Assembly (NCBI GenBank): GCA_964496595.1
Contig: CAZCAI010000088.1
Location: 1-19,727 of the forward strand
Direction of reading: 5' to 3'
Length of the DNA: 19,727 nucleotides
From: JAAAOZ01 sp964496595
Lineage (GTDB): Bacteria; Chloroflexota; Anaerolineae; B4-G1; SLSP01
The notes below the pieces were generated by a model. That model was given only the letters and a program-made list of their open reading frames with translations, made no database searches and was not told the origin of the DNA. This document shows, piece by piece, positions 1 to 6,327 of the stretch (position 1 is the stretch's first letter; each line of letters opens with the position of its first letter). Made by a program: the position numbers and the translations under genes.

Positions 1-1
1 A

Positions 2-69
2 GGGGATCGTTAGATCCCCGTTCCGACGTAGAGTCGCGGATCTGACGATCCGCTCCGAGCGTAGCTAAC
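2..69. repeat. tandem pair of covarying hairpins
   Basis: Two consecutive units of about 34 nt each begin with a perfect 7-bp hairpin with a 4-nt loop: GGGGATC/GATCCCC at 2-19 and GCGGATC/GATCCGC at 36-53. Similar tails containing CCGA and CGTAG follow. The second base pair of the stem is G-C in one copy and C-G in the other, a compensatory change that suggests the fold matters. The units lie just downstream of the STAS gene on the minus strand, so they could end that transcript, but there is no T-run. They may continue beyond the left edge. Confidence 0.6.
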
Positions 70-95
70 TGGGGAGGAACTTCCGCCGAGGTGTA

Positions 96-431
96 CTAGA
101 AATATCCAACAGCGTGAACTTTGTCGTCGAAGATCTTGAACAACGGGACCAATCCGACCAAGTCTAGCGCCTCGCAAATCCGCTCCGGCACTCGCGAGAG
201 AACCAATTCGCCCCGGTTCATCCGTTGACATTGCTTCTGGGTATCGATCAACACCCGCAGCCCGGCGCTGGAAAGAAAAAACACGTCGTTTAGATCAAGG
301 ACGATGTTGTAGCGGCCCTGATCCATCAGATCATCCAATACCTCGGCCAGTTTCGGCGCGGTATCGCTATCGACGCGGCCGCTGACGGCCAACAAATCAC
401 AATGTTTGAATTCTTCAAGCGTGTATTCCAT
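96..431 (-). CDS. STAS-domain anti-sigma factor antagonist
   Basis: A small single-domain cytoplasmic protein of 111 residues, the usual size for SpoIIAA/RsbV-like antagonists. Family members bind an RsbW-type anti-sigma kinase and are switched off by phosphorylation of one serine. The sequence shows a short beta start, VSGRVDSDTAP near residues 16-26, the strand NIVLDLNDV, and the hallmark FLSSAGLRVL at about 52-61. The second serine of SSAG (Ser55) aligns with the phosphorylated Ser58 of SpoIIAA. The start was set at 431 rather than the in-frame ATG at 452, because AAAGGAGA (439-446) sits 8 nt before it. The gene is last in a minus-strand run behind the FemAB and methyltransferase genes, with a gap of about 43 nt. 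No anti-sigma kinase or sigma factor is in the window, so its partner is unknown. Confidence 0.88.
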   Translation of the reverse strand: MEYTLEEFKHCDLLAVSGRVDSDTAPKLAEVLDDLMDQGRYNIVLDLNDVFFLSSAGLRVLIDTQKQCQRMNRGELVLSRVPERICEALDLVGLVPLFKIFDDKVHAVGYF

Positions 432-438
432 GGGTAGA

Positions 439-446
439 TCTCCTTT
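439..446 (-). promoter_or_regulatory. Shine-Dalgarno site fixing the STAS start
   Basis: On the minus strand this reads AAAGGAGA, with GGAG ending 8 nt before the ATG at 431. It lies inside the 21-nt extension that the upstream ATG at 452 would add, which favours the shorter protein. Confidence 0.75.
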
Positions 447-474
447 GCTCAATAATGCTTAACTGGTAAATGAA

Positions 475-1494
475 TCATTCAACACCTTTACGCATAGCGT
501 AGAGTCGCGCAGCCAGTGGGTAGAGGGGATGCAATGGTTGCTCCCACAAGCCCACAAAGCGCGTCACCTCGCCGCCAAACCCGCGCTTGAAGCGGTAGAC
601 GCCCCACAGCCCATCGCTGCGTTGGGTGAACTCCGCCTCTAAGGTCTCCTCATCGGCGTCGGGAATGCCCCACAAATCGTAGGTGGTGCAGCCCCGCGCC
701 TTGGCCCAGCGGATCGCGGCCCACTGGAGGGCGTAGGTCGGCATCATCTGGCGGTGGCGATTGGAAGATGCGCCGTAGAAGTACCACGCGCGCCCGCCCA
801 GCACGGCAACGATGATGCCCGCGACGACCTCGCCCGCGACCTCGGCCAGCCACAGGTTCGCGTGACCCTGGGGTTGGAAGACCTCCATCACGCGCTGATA
901 GTACCTCGCGCTGTGCACGCCGAACTCATTGCGCTCGCCGGTGGTCTCGACGAGCTGATAAAAGGTCGCGACATCTTGCAGATCCCCCGCGCGCACCTCC
1001 ACGCCCTTCCGCTCCGCCAAGCGGATATTATACCGGGTCTTGGATTTCATGCGCATCAGAATATCGTCCTCCGAGGGGGTGAGGTCGATCTCGATGGTGC
1101 GCGGCGGCTGGATCGTGCGCGATGTAGGACGCATGCCCAGGGCCTGGAGCTGCGACCGGACGGCGGGCGTGTCCAACAGCGGCGGCTCGACCCACAACGC
1201 CCAGGCGCGATGGCGTCGCGCCGTGGCCTGCATCTCTTGCCAGAGCACCGCCGTGGCCTGCGGATCGCTCCAATCGACCACCGGCCCGCGCGGCACGTAG
1301 GCAATCGTTCCCAGCGACAAAGGCAGGGGCCGATAGAGGATCACCGCGCCGCTATCTCCCACGCGGGCCAAATCCCACTCCCAACCAAACTCCGATTTCA
1401 ACTCGCCCCACCCGCGTGTCTGCAAAATACTGCCCTTCGGGTGCGCCGCGACGATCTCTTCCCAATCCTGATCCGTTGCTGCTTCATTCTGCAT
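475..1494 (-). CDS. FemAB/FemX-family aminoacyl (peptidyl) transferase
   Basis: A 339-residue protein of the FemABX family, whose members use aminoacyl-tRNA to add amino acids to lipid-linked peptidoglycan precursors on the inner face of the membrane. It has the usual two GNAT-like halves. Recognisable elements are GSILQTRGWGELK at 21-33, MKSKTRYNIRLA at 149-160, YFYGASS at 238-244, YDLWGIPD at 272-279 and GVYRFKRGFGG at 298-308. Length and motif order fit bacterial FemX-like proteins and no long tRNA-synthetase-like coiled coil is evident. The start lies 9 nt beyond the stop of the methyltransferase gene, and its likely ribosome site (AAAAGGAA, 1507-1514) is inside that gene's last codons, so the two are probably translated together. 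The exact acceptor and amino acid cannot be read from the sequence; some relatives modify other peptides. Confidence 0.85.
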   Translation of the reverse strand: MQNEAATDQDWEEIVAAHPKGSILQTRGWGELKSEFGWEWDLARVGDSGAVILYRPLPLSLGTIAYVPRGPVVDWSDPQATAVLWQEMQATARRHRAWALWVEPPLLDTPAVRSQLQALGMRPTSRTIQPPRTIEIDLTPSEDDILMRMKSKTRYNIRLAERKGVEVRAGDLQDVATFYQLVETTGERNEFGVHSARYYQRVMEVFQPQGHANLWLAEVAGEVVAGIIVAVLGGRAWYFYGASSNRHRQMMPTYALQWAAIRWAKARGCTTYDLWGIPDADEETLEAEFTQRSDGLWGVYRFKRGFGGEVTRFVGLWEQPLHPLYPLAARLYAMRKGVE

Positions 1495-1503
1495 AAAAAT
1501 AAG

Positions 1504-2349
1504 CTATTCCTTTTCTCCCACGACCAATAATCCACCACCGACCCCGCCCGTCGGCACATCCTTCTCATACGCCGCGCGCCAGCGGCGGCTCAGCCGCCGC
1601 ACAATCCAGCGCCGGAGCCAGCCCTGATAGCCCAACCGCCGAAATCGCGGCGACGCCAACAAGCGATACCCATGCCAGCGCCCCGCGTAGATGCCATAGC
1701 GCGCGTTGGCCCGATCCCACAACATCTCCACATCGGTGGGGATGTAGTAGCGCGTGTGATGTAGGCGCAGCCCGACGCGGCCCAACATCTCCGCCCAGCG
1801 CTTCGGCGTGGGATAGCGATAATGCTCCAGCCGGCGGTCGATCTGATCGGCGTAAGCCTGCGCGCCATTGAAATCGCCCACCTCGACGCGGTCGCGATAG
1901 CCGGCCAACAGGCGCCGGAAGGCATCGCTGGGCACCGTGACGATCAACCGTCCCCCTGGGCGGAGCACGCGCGCGGCCTCTTCTAAGACCGGCATCAGAT
2001 GGGGAATGTGTTCTAAGACGGAGTTGCTGAAGACCGTCGCGAAGCTTTCGTCGGGATAGGGCATCGCATCGCCCTGGGCCTGCTGGACAGAGCGATAGAC
2101 CTCGTGCGCGGGGGCGCGGCGCACCTGCGACCACCACGGATCGAAGCCCGCTTCAATAGAAAAAGGCGGCTCCCCCGCGAACAACGCCGCGACAATGAGG
2201 CCATCGCCGCAGCCCAAATCCAAGATGGGCCTAGGATAGTCCTCCATCGCCGCCGTCCGCAATTCGATGGCGCGCCAGAGCGCCACCGGCGGTGCAAACC
2301 AATATTGTTTTAAGGATAGGGTAAGATAATCTCGGTCAGGATTTGGCAT
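1504..2349 (-). CDS. class I SAM-dependent methyltransferase
   Basis: A 281-residue protein of the Methyltransf_11/UbiE-like type. Motif I (ILDLGCGDG) is at 42-50, the acidic end of strand 2 is Asp70, GDAMPYPDESF follows at 93-103, motif SNSVLEHI is at 108-115 and LRPGGRLIVTVPS at 129-141. These make the cofactor fold secure; the substrate is not indicated. The C-terminal part (from about residue 160) is rich in Arg, Tyr and Trp and could hold the acceptor site or touch a membrane or nucleic acid. The gene sits directly before the FemAB gene, so a cell-envelope substrate is possible but not shown. The ATG at 2349 has no clear Shine-Dalgarno site and abuts an 8-nt tandem repeat. No later ATG gives a better start, because conserved-looking sequence begins near residue 10. 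Confidence 0.85.
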   Translation of the reverse strand: MPNPDRDYLTLSLKQYWFAPPVALWRAIELRTAAMEDYPRPILDLGCGDGLIVAALFAGEPPFSIEAGFDPWWSQVRRAPAHEVYRSVQQAQGDAMPYPDESFATVFSNSVLEHIPHLMPVLEEAARVLRPGGRLIVTVPSDAFRRLLAGYRDRVEVGDFNGAQAYADQIDRRLEHYRYPTPKRWAEMLGRVGLRLHHTRYYIPTDVEMLWDRANARYGIYAGRWHGYRLLASPRFRRLGYQGWLRRWIVRRLSRRWRAAYEKDVPTGGVGGGLLVVGEKE

Positions 2350-2364
2350 AGTAGTCTAGTAGTC
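2349..2364. repeat. two tandem copies of octamer TAGTAGTC
   Basis: TAGTAGTC occurs twice without a gap (on the minus strand GACTACTA), ending inside the start codon of the methyltransferase gene. It takes the place where a ribosome binding site would be expected. Confidence 0.6.
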
Positions 2365-2438
2365 CGTTCGTCTATGAGTTTGTCGTCAAAGTAACCGGGT
2401 ATCGATAGAAATCTTGGAACGACCTGATCTCAGCGCCG

Positions 2439-3470
2439 CTATTCACTCTTGGACGCGGGCTGATCATCCGACTGCGCCGCTTGGCTCAGCAGTTCATCCA
2501 TAAACTGCCGAAACTTCTCAAGTGACTCCGCCACCACGGCTTGCGTGTGCAGCGTCTTCAGCACCTTGGTGTCATCGATGGCGTTGATGCGCTCGATGGC
2601 AGCAGTTTCTGGCTTTCCAAAACGGATGTTGAGCACATCCACCACCGCCTCCCGCGCTTTCTTCTGAAGACCTTGCTGAATGCCTTGCTGAAGACCCTCT
2701 TCTAACCCTTCTTCCTTAACTAACTGATACGTCTGTGTCATGTAGGCCATCTTGCGCTCCTCCTCATACGTAATGACTCTGGTTTTGAATTGCTCCGTCA
2801 ATTCGGTCGGCAATTGCATCACCCAGTCGATAAACCGATACAGCAACAACACGTTGCGCCTGGTATATCCGCGCTCGTACAACATCCGCGTCAACCGCCA
2901 CTTCAGAGCGTAGCGTTCTTCGGGCTTGCCCCGCGTCGATTGCGTGTGCAAATGCGCCAACACTACCACCGCAAAGGGATTACGATGCTGCTCCAGCGCC
3001 GCAATTCGCTCCCGATAGTCCAGTAATTTGATCACGGGAAACGTCAGGCTAATCTCACAATCCCACAAACGGTAACCGTAATGGGTCGGACGCCAGTTGG
3101 GACGCTCATCCCCCAGGATCGCGAAGCTGGCGACCTGTTGATGGTAGCGGTCGAAGAGACGGTAGTTGTAGACGTACATCCGCTCCGCAAAGTCGGATTC
3201 GTACTGACTCTGCACCTCCAGATGGATGAGCACCCACGTCGCCTCCCCGCTCTTGCGCCACACTTCCACCAGCTTGTCTACCGTGCGCTGCCCGGTAGGC
3301 GCCTCCGGCGCGATCTGCTGGAGTTCCTTGTCCAGAAAGCGATACCCCCGCGACCAGTCGATATCCTTGGCGGCCTGCGGGAAGAAAAAGGTGAGACATT
3401 CGGTGAAGTAGACCTCCAGCGCCTCTTTCCAGGGGCTGTCGTAGTTATCCGTTGCTTGGGTATCGGTCAC
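2439..3470 (-). CDS. Rpn-family PD-(D/E)XK nuclease-like protein
   Basis: A 343-residue protein resembling the Rpn (recombination-promoting nuclease / 'putative transposase') proteins that are abundant in cyanobacteria and other filamentous bacteria. The opening DNYDSPWKEALEVYF at 8-22 is typical. Candidate PD-(D/E)XK residues are Asp65 in RTVDKL and Glu85/Gln87 in HLEVQ, the ExQ variant seen in this group. Near 255-270 the EEGLEEGLQQGIQQGLQ stretch repeats a Gly every four residues, a common linker in these proteins, followed by a helical C-terminus. GTG at 3470 was chosen because AGAGGAG (3476-3482) lies 5 nt upstream and because homologues usually begin near this point. ATG at 3506 would be nearly leaderless from the mapped promoter and remains possible. 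Base composition is lower in GC than the neighbours, which hints at transfer. Function in the cell is unknown. Confidence 0.82.
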   Translation of the reverse strand: MTDTQATDNYDSPWKEALEVYFTECLTFFFPQAAKDIDWSRGYRFLDKELQQIAPEAPTGQRTVDKLVEVWRKSGEATWVLIHLEVQSQYESDFAERMYVYNYRLFDRYHQQVASFAILGDERPNWRPTHYGYRLWDCEISLTFPVIKLLDYRERIAALEQHRNPFAVVVLAHLHTQSTRGKPEERYALKWRLTRMLYERGYTRRNVLLLYRFIDWVMQLPTELTEQFKTRVITYEEERKMAYMTQTYQLVKEEGLEEGLQQGIQQGLQKKAREAVVDVLNIRFGKPETAAIERINAIDDTKVLKTLHTQAVVAESLEKFRQFMDELLSQAAQSDDQPASKSE

Positions 3471-3475
3471 ATCGG

Positions 3476-3482
3476 CTCCTCT
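3476..3482 (-). promoter_or_regulatory. Shine-Dalgarno site supporting the GTG start
   Basis: The minus strand reads AGAGGAG with 5 nt to the GTG at 3470. The two in-frame ATGs upstream (3506 and 3557) have no comparable site. Confidence 0.65.
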
Positions 3483-3513
3483 TTCATAATGAATAGAGAC
3501 CTTCATTGATGAT

Positions 3514-3541
3514 ATTGTAAATCCAATGGCCTTTTGTGCAA
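3514..3541 (-). promoter_or_regulatory. sigma-70-type promoter of the Rpn-like gene
   Basis: On the minus strand TTGCAC (3541-3536) and TACAAT (3519-3514) are spaced by 16 nt. Transcription would begin near 3507, so the ATG at 3557 cannot be the main start. The site is divergent from the ABC-F promoter. Confidence 0.55.
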
Positions 3542-3592
3542 GTTTCCGTCCCGCCAATGACGCCCAACATCCCTCATATCTCTGCGGAAGTC

Positions 3593-3601
3593 TGGTATAA
3601 T
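3593..3601 (+). promoter_or_regulatory. extended -10 promoter of the ABC-F gene
   Basis: TGG followed by TATAAT (3596-3601) makes an extended -10 element; no good -35 is seen at the right distance (CTCATA). A start 6-8 nt downstream would fall at about 3607-3609, giving a transcript with at most a few nucleotides before the ATG at 3611. Confidence 0.6.
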
Positions 3602-3610
3602 GCGCATACT

Positions 3611-5512
3611 ATGACTTTAATTTCAGCATCAAAACTGACGAAATACTTTGGAGCGGATGAAATCTTCTCCAATATCTCATTGACCGTCCATCGCGGCGAT
3701 AACATCGCCTTAGTGGGCGTCAATGGCTGTGGCAAAAGCACGTTATTGGACATCATCGCCGGTAATTCGATCCCCGACGAGGGCGAGATCTATCGCGCGC
3801 GGGATGTGCGATTGGGCTACCTCCCACAATCGCCGGATTTCGAGGGCGATGCGACGCTCTGGGAGGCGATGGACGCGGTCTTCACGGAGTTGCACGCGCA
3901 GCAGGCCGAGCTGCGTCGTCTCGAGGATGCGATGGCCGCCGATGATCCCGATCGGCAAGAGGACGCGATGGCCCGTTACGGTCGCCTGCTCGACGCCTTC
4001 GAGCGCGCGGGCGGCTACACCTACGAGACCCGCATCGAGCGGGTGTTGAGCGGCCTGGGCTTCACCGAGGCCCAATATCAACAACCCGTCCGCTATTTCA
4101 GCGGCGGGGAGAAGACCCGCGCCTTACTGGCGCGCTTGCTGCTGGAGGAGCCGGATCTCCTGCTCTTGGATGAACCGACCAACCACCTGGATCTCGCCGG
4201 CATCGAGTGGCTGGAGAGCTACCTCCAGAAGTGGGCCGGCGCGATGATCGTCGTAGCGCACGACCGCGCCTTCTTGGATGCGGTCGCCAATCGCATTTGG
4301 GATATGCATCATCGCCGGATGGACGCCTACAAGGGCAACTACACGGCCTACGCGCACCAACGCGCCGAGCGCCGCGAGCGCCAACAAGCGCGCTACGAGG
4401 CGCAGAAGCAAAAGATCGCCGAGACTGAGGACTTTATTCAGCGCAATATGGCCGGGCAGCGCTCCTCGCAGGCCAAAGGGCGGCTCAAGCGCCTGAAGCG
4501 CATAGAACGCCTTGAAGCGCCCAAGGGGTATCAAGATATACATATCGATCTCCAGACCCAGCTTCGCAGCGGGGATCTGGTGCTGCGGCTAAAGGACTTG
4601 CGCGTCGGCTACGAGCCGGCGACGCCGCTGGTCGCCATCGAGAAGGCCGAGATTCATCGCGGCGCCTGCGTGGCCCTGATCGGCCCGAACGGCTCCGGCA
4701 AAACATCGCTCCTGCGCACGCTCCTCAACGACATCCCCCCGCTGGGCGGGCATATTCGCCTGGGCGCCGGCGTACGTATCGGCTACTTCGCGCAAATCCA
4801 GGCGCATTTAGATCCGACCAGGCGCGTGATCGATACGCTGTTGGACGCCGGGATGTCCTCGTTGCAGGCGACGCGCTCCTTCCTGGCGCGCTATGGCTTC
4901 CGGGGCGAGACGGTGTTCAAGGATATCGGGGTGCTCTCCGGCGGGGAGCAGGCCCGCGTCGCGCTGGCGCTCCTGACTTTGCAGCAGGCCAACTTCCTGC
5001 TGTTAGATGAGCCGACCAATCACCTGGACATCCGTTCGCAGGAGACGCTTCAGGAAGTCATCGACGATTTCAACGGCACGGTGTTGATGGTCAGCCACGA
5101 CCGGTATCTCATCCGCGAGATCGCTACCCACGTCTGGGCCATTGTCGACGGGCAATTGCATCAATTCTCGGAGGGCTACGAGCAGTACGAGGCGTGGCAT
5201 CAGGCGCGGAACGAGGCCGGGACGGGGAGTGGAGAGAGTGAGGCCGCGCAGGCTTGGGCGGAACGGCAGCGCGCTCAACGCGAACAACAGCGCGCCTTGG
5301 ATCGCCAGCAGCAGCACTTGGAGAGCCTGGAGCAGCGCATCCACACCTTGGAGGCGCGTCTCCAGCGGCTCACCACCGATCTAAACCTGGCCGGGCGCGC
5401 GCAGGATACCGCCCGCGTCTCCAAATTGGGCGCGGAATATCGCAAGGTCGAGACGGAGATGAATCGCCTGCTGGAAGAGTGGTCGGAGGTCGCGGAGATG
5501 GCGGTCGCGTGA
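3611..5512 (+). CDS. ABC-F family ATPase (ribosome-associated)
   Basis: A soluble twin-ATPase protein of 633 residues with no membrane segments. ABC-F proteins act on the ribosome, usually at the E site, in translation quality control or antibiotic protection. First ATPase: Walker A GVNGCGKST at 36-44, signature FSGGEKTR at 163-170, Walker B LLLLDEPTNHLD at 183-194. The basic linker (about 235-320) holds RRERQQARYEAQKQKI. Second ATPase: GPNGSGKTS at 358-366, LSGGEQARV at 442-450, LLLDEPTNHLD at 463-473. A charged coiled coil at about 545-625 resembles the Uup-type C-terminal domain. The ATG at 3611 was chosen because the TATAAT box lies only 9 nt upstream, so longer in-frame versions starting at 3536 or 3557 would begin before the promoter. 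It overlaps coaE by 4 nt. Housekeeping (Uup/YkpA-like) rather than resistance is likely but not certain. Confidence 0.93.
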   Translation: MTLISASKLTKYFGADEIFSNISLTVHRGDNIALVGVNGCGKSTLLDIIAGNSIPDEGEIYRARDVRLGYLPQSPDFEGDATLWEAMDAVFTELHAQQAELRRLEDAMAADDPDRQEDAMARYGRLLDAFERAGGYTYETRIERVLSGLGFTEAQYQQPVRYFSGGEKTRALLARLLLEEPDLLLLDEPTNHLDLAGIEWLESYLQKWAGAMIVVAHDRAFLDAVANRIWDMHHRRMDAYKGNYTAYAHQRAERRERQQARYEAQKQKIAETEDFIQRNMAGQRSSQAKGRLKRLKRIERLEAPKGYQDIHIDLQTQLRSGDLVLRLKDLRVGYEPATPLVAIEKAEIHRGACVALIGPNGSGKTSLLRTLLNDIPPLGGHIRLGAGVRIGYFAQIQAHLDPTRRVIDTLLDAGMSSLQATRSFLARYGFRGETVFKDIGVLSGGEQARVALALLTLQQANFLLLDEPTNHLDIRSQETLQEVIDDFNGTVLMVSHDRYLIREIATHVWAIVDGQLHQFSEGYEQYEAWHQARNEAGTGSGESEAAQAWAERQRAQREQQRALDRQQQHLESLEQRIHTLEARLQRLTTDLNLAGRAQDTARVSKLGAEYRKVETEMNRLLEEWSEVAEMAVA

Positions 5513-6105
5513 GGCATACGCCCTATCGCATCGGCCTGACGGGCAACATCGCCACGGGCAAATCTACCGTGGCAAAGATGTTGGTGGAGCTGGGCGCCGC
5601 GCACATCGACGCCGACCGTGTGGCCCACGCGATGATCGCGCCAGAAGGGCCGGCCTACGATGAGGTCGTGGCGGCGTTTGGTGAGCAGATCCTGGCCGCC
5701 GATGGGCGCATCGACCGGGGAAAGTTAGGCGCGCTCGTCTTCTGCGACGAGGCGGCGATGGCGCGCCTGGAATCGCTGGTGCATCCGCCCACGATTGAGA
5801 CCGTCGAGCGCCGGATCGCGGCCAGCGACGCGCCCGTCGTCGTGGTCGAGGCGATCAAGCTGCTGGAGAGCGGCATGGCCGCGTCCTACGAAGCGATCTG
5901 GGTCACCGCCTGCGACGAATCGACGCAGCTTGAGCGGCTGATGTCGCAGCGCGATCTCTCCCGCGCGGAAGCGCGCCAGCGCATCGAGGCGCAGCCGCCG
6001 CAGGAGGAGAAGATCGCCCGCGCCGACGTGGTCATCGACACCGACCGCGCGCTCGCCGAGACGCGCGCCCAGGTCGCGGCGGCGTGGCGGCGGATTCCGA
6101 AGTAA
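5509..6105 (+). CDS. coaE: dephospho-CoA kinase
   Basis: CoaE catalyses the last step of coenzyme A synthesis, ATP-dependent phosphorylation of dephospho-CoA. The 198-residue product has the family length. It shows the P-loop GLTGNIATGKST (9-20), the substrate motif HIDADRVAH (32-40), a HPPTIE version of the HPxI motif, EAIKLLESG in place of the common PLLFE, and a lid region with RDLSRAEARQRIEAQ followed by ADVVIDTD. The start is GTG at 5509, which overlaps the ABC-F stop (GTGA) and points to translational coupling; a longer reading frame reaching back to 5254 runs antisense-like inside the ABC-F gene and has no CoaE residues. No other CoA gene is in the window. About 220 nt with repeats and no gene follow before the aconitase X gene. 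Confidence 0.93.
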   Translation: MRHTPYRIGLTGNIATGKSTVAKMLVELGAAHIDADRVAHAMIAPEGPAYDEVVAAFGEQILAADGRIDRGKLGALVFCDEAAMARLESLVHPPTIETVERRIAASDAPVVVVEAIKLLESGMAASYEAIWVTACDESTQLERLMSQRDLSRAEARQRIEAQPPQEEKIARADVVIDTDRALAETRAQVAAAWRRIPK

Positions 6106-6149
6106 ACTCGTTTGAGTAGCATCAACGCCGCTTCACCTCCACCAGCGTT

Positions 6150-6177
6150 GTCGGAAGTCGAATGTCGAAGGTCAAAA
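6150..6177 (+). repeat. four degenerate heptamers, GTCGAAN-like
   Basis: Four consecutive 7-nt units all begin with GTC; three begin GTCG and the consensus is GTCGAAN. They lie in the 222-nt gap between coaE and the aconitase X gene (6106-6327), which otherwise holds only small weak hairpins and the promoter at its right end. No gene was seen in the gap. Confidence 0.55.
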
Positions 6178-6265
6178 AGTCTCAGGTTTGGCGTAAGCAC
6201 ACAACGCCTTGGATTGCAACCCGTTTTGCCCCCCAGAGGCATGTCATTGACGTCTGAATCCCCTT

Positions 6266-6293
6266 TTGAAACCTCGCCGGACTATGCTAAGAT
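6266..6293 (+). promoter_or_regulatory. promoter of the aconitase X gene
   Basis: TTGAAA (6266-6271), a 16-nt spacer and TAAGAT (6288-6293) preceded by TGC form a -35/extended -10 promoter. Transcription would begin near 6300, about 28 nt ahead of the ATG at 6328. Confidence 0.5.
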
Positions 6294-6313
6294 AATGCCC
6301 ACATCTAATCCAA

Positions 6314-6320
6314 AGAGGAG
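6314..6320 (+). promoter_or_regulatory. Shine-Dalgarno site fixing the aconitase X start
   Basis: AGAGGAG lies 7 nt before the ATG at 6328. An open frame reaching back to 6112 would begin upstream of the promoter and crosses the heptamer repeat, so it was rejected as the start. Confidence 0.75.
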
Positions 6321-6327
6321 AGCGCAC

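Noticed and set aside
754..1530. 258-codon open frame opposite the FemAB gene
   Set aside because: The opposite strand carries the family motifs; this product is Arg/His-rich and has no recognisable fold.
5254..5508. Upstream extension of coaE
   Set aside because: Overlaps the ABC-F coding region, encodes no CoaE residues, and the GTG at 5509 gives the usual protein length.
3611..5512. ABC-F as an antibiotic-resistance gene
   Set aside because: Its Uup-like C-terminal coiled coil and operon with coaE point to a housekeeping role, and nothing here shows resistance.
6112..6327. Upstream extension of the aconitase X large subunit
   Set aside because: It would begin before the promoter and run through heptamer repeats; AGAGGAG supports ATG at 6328.
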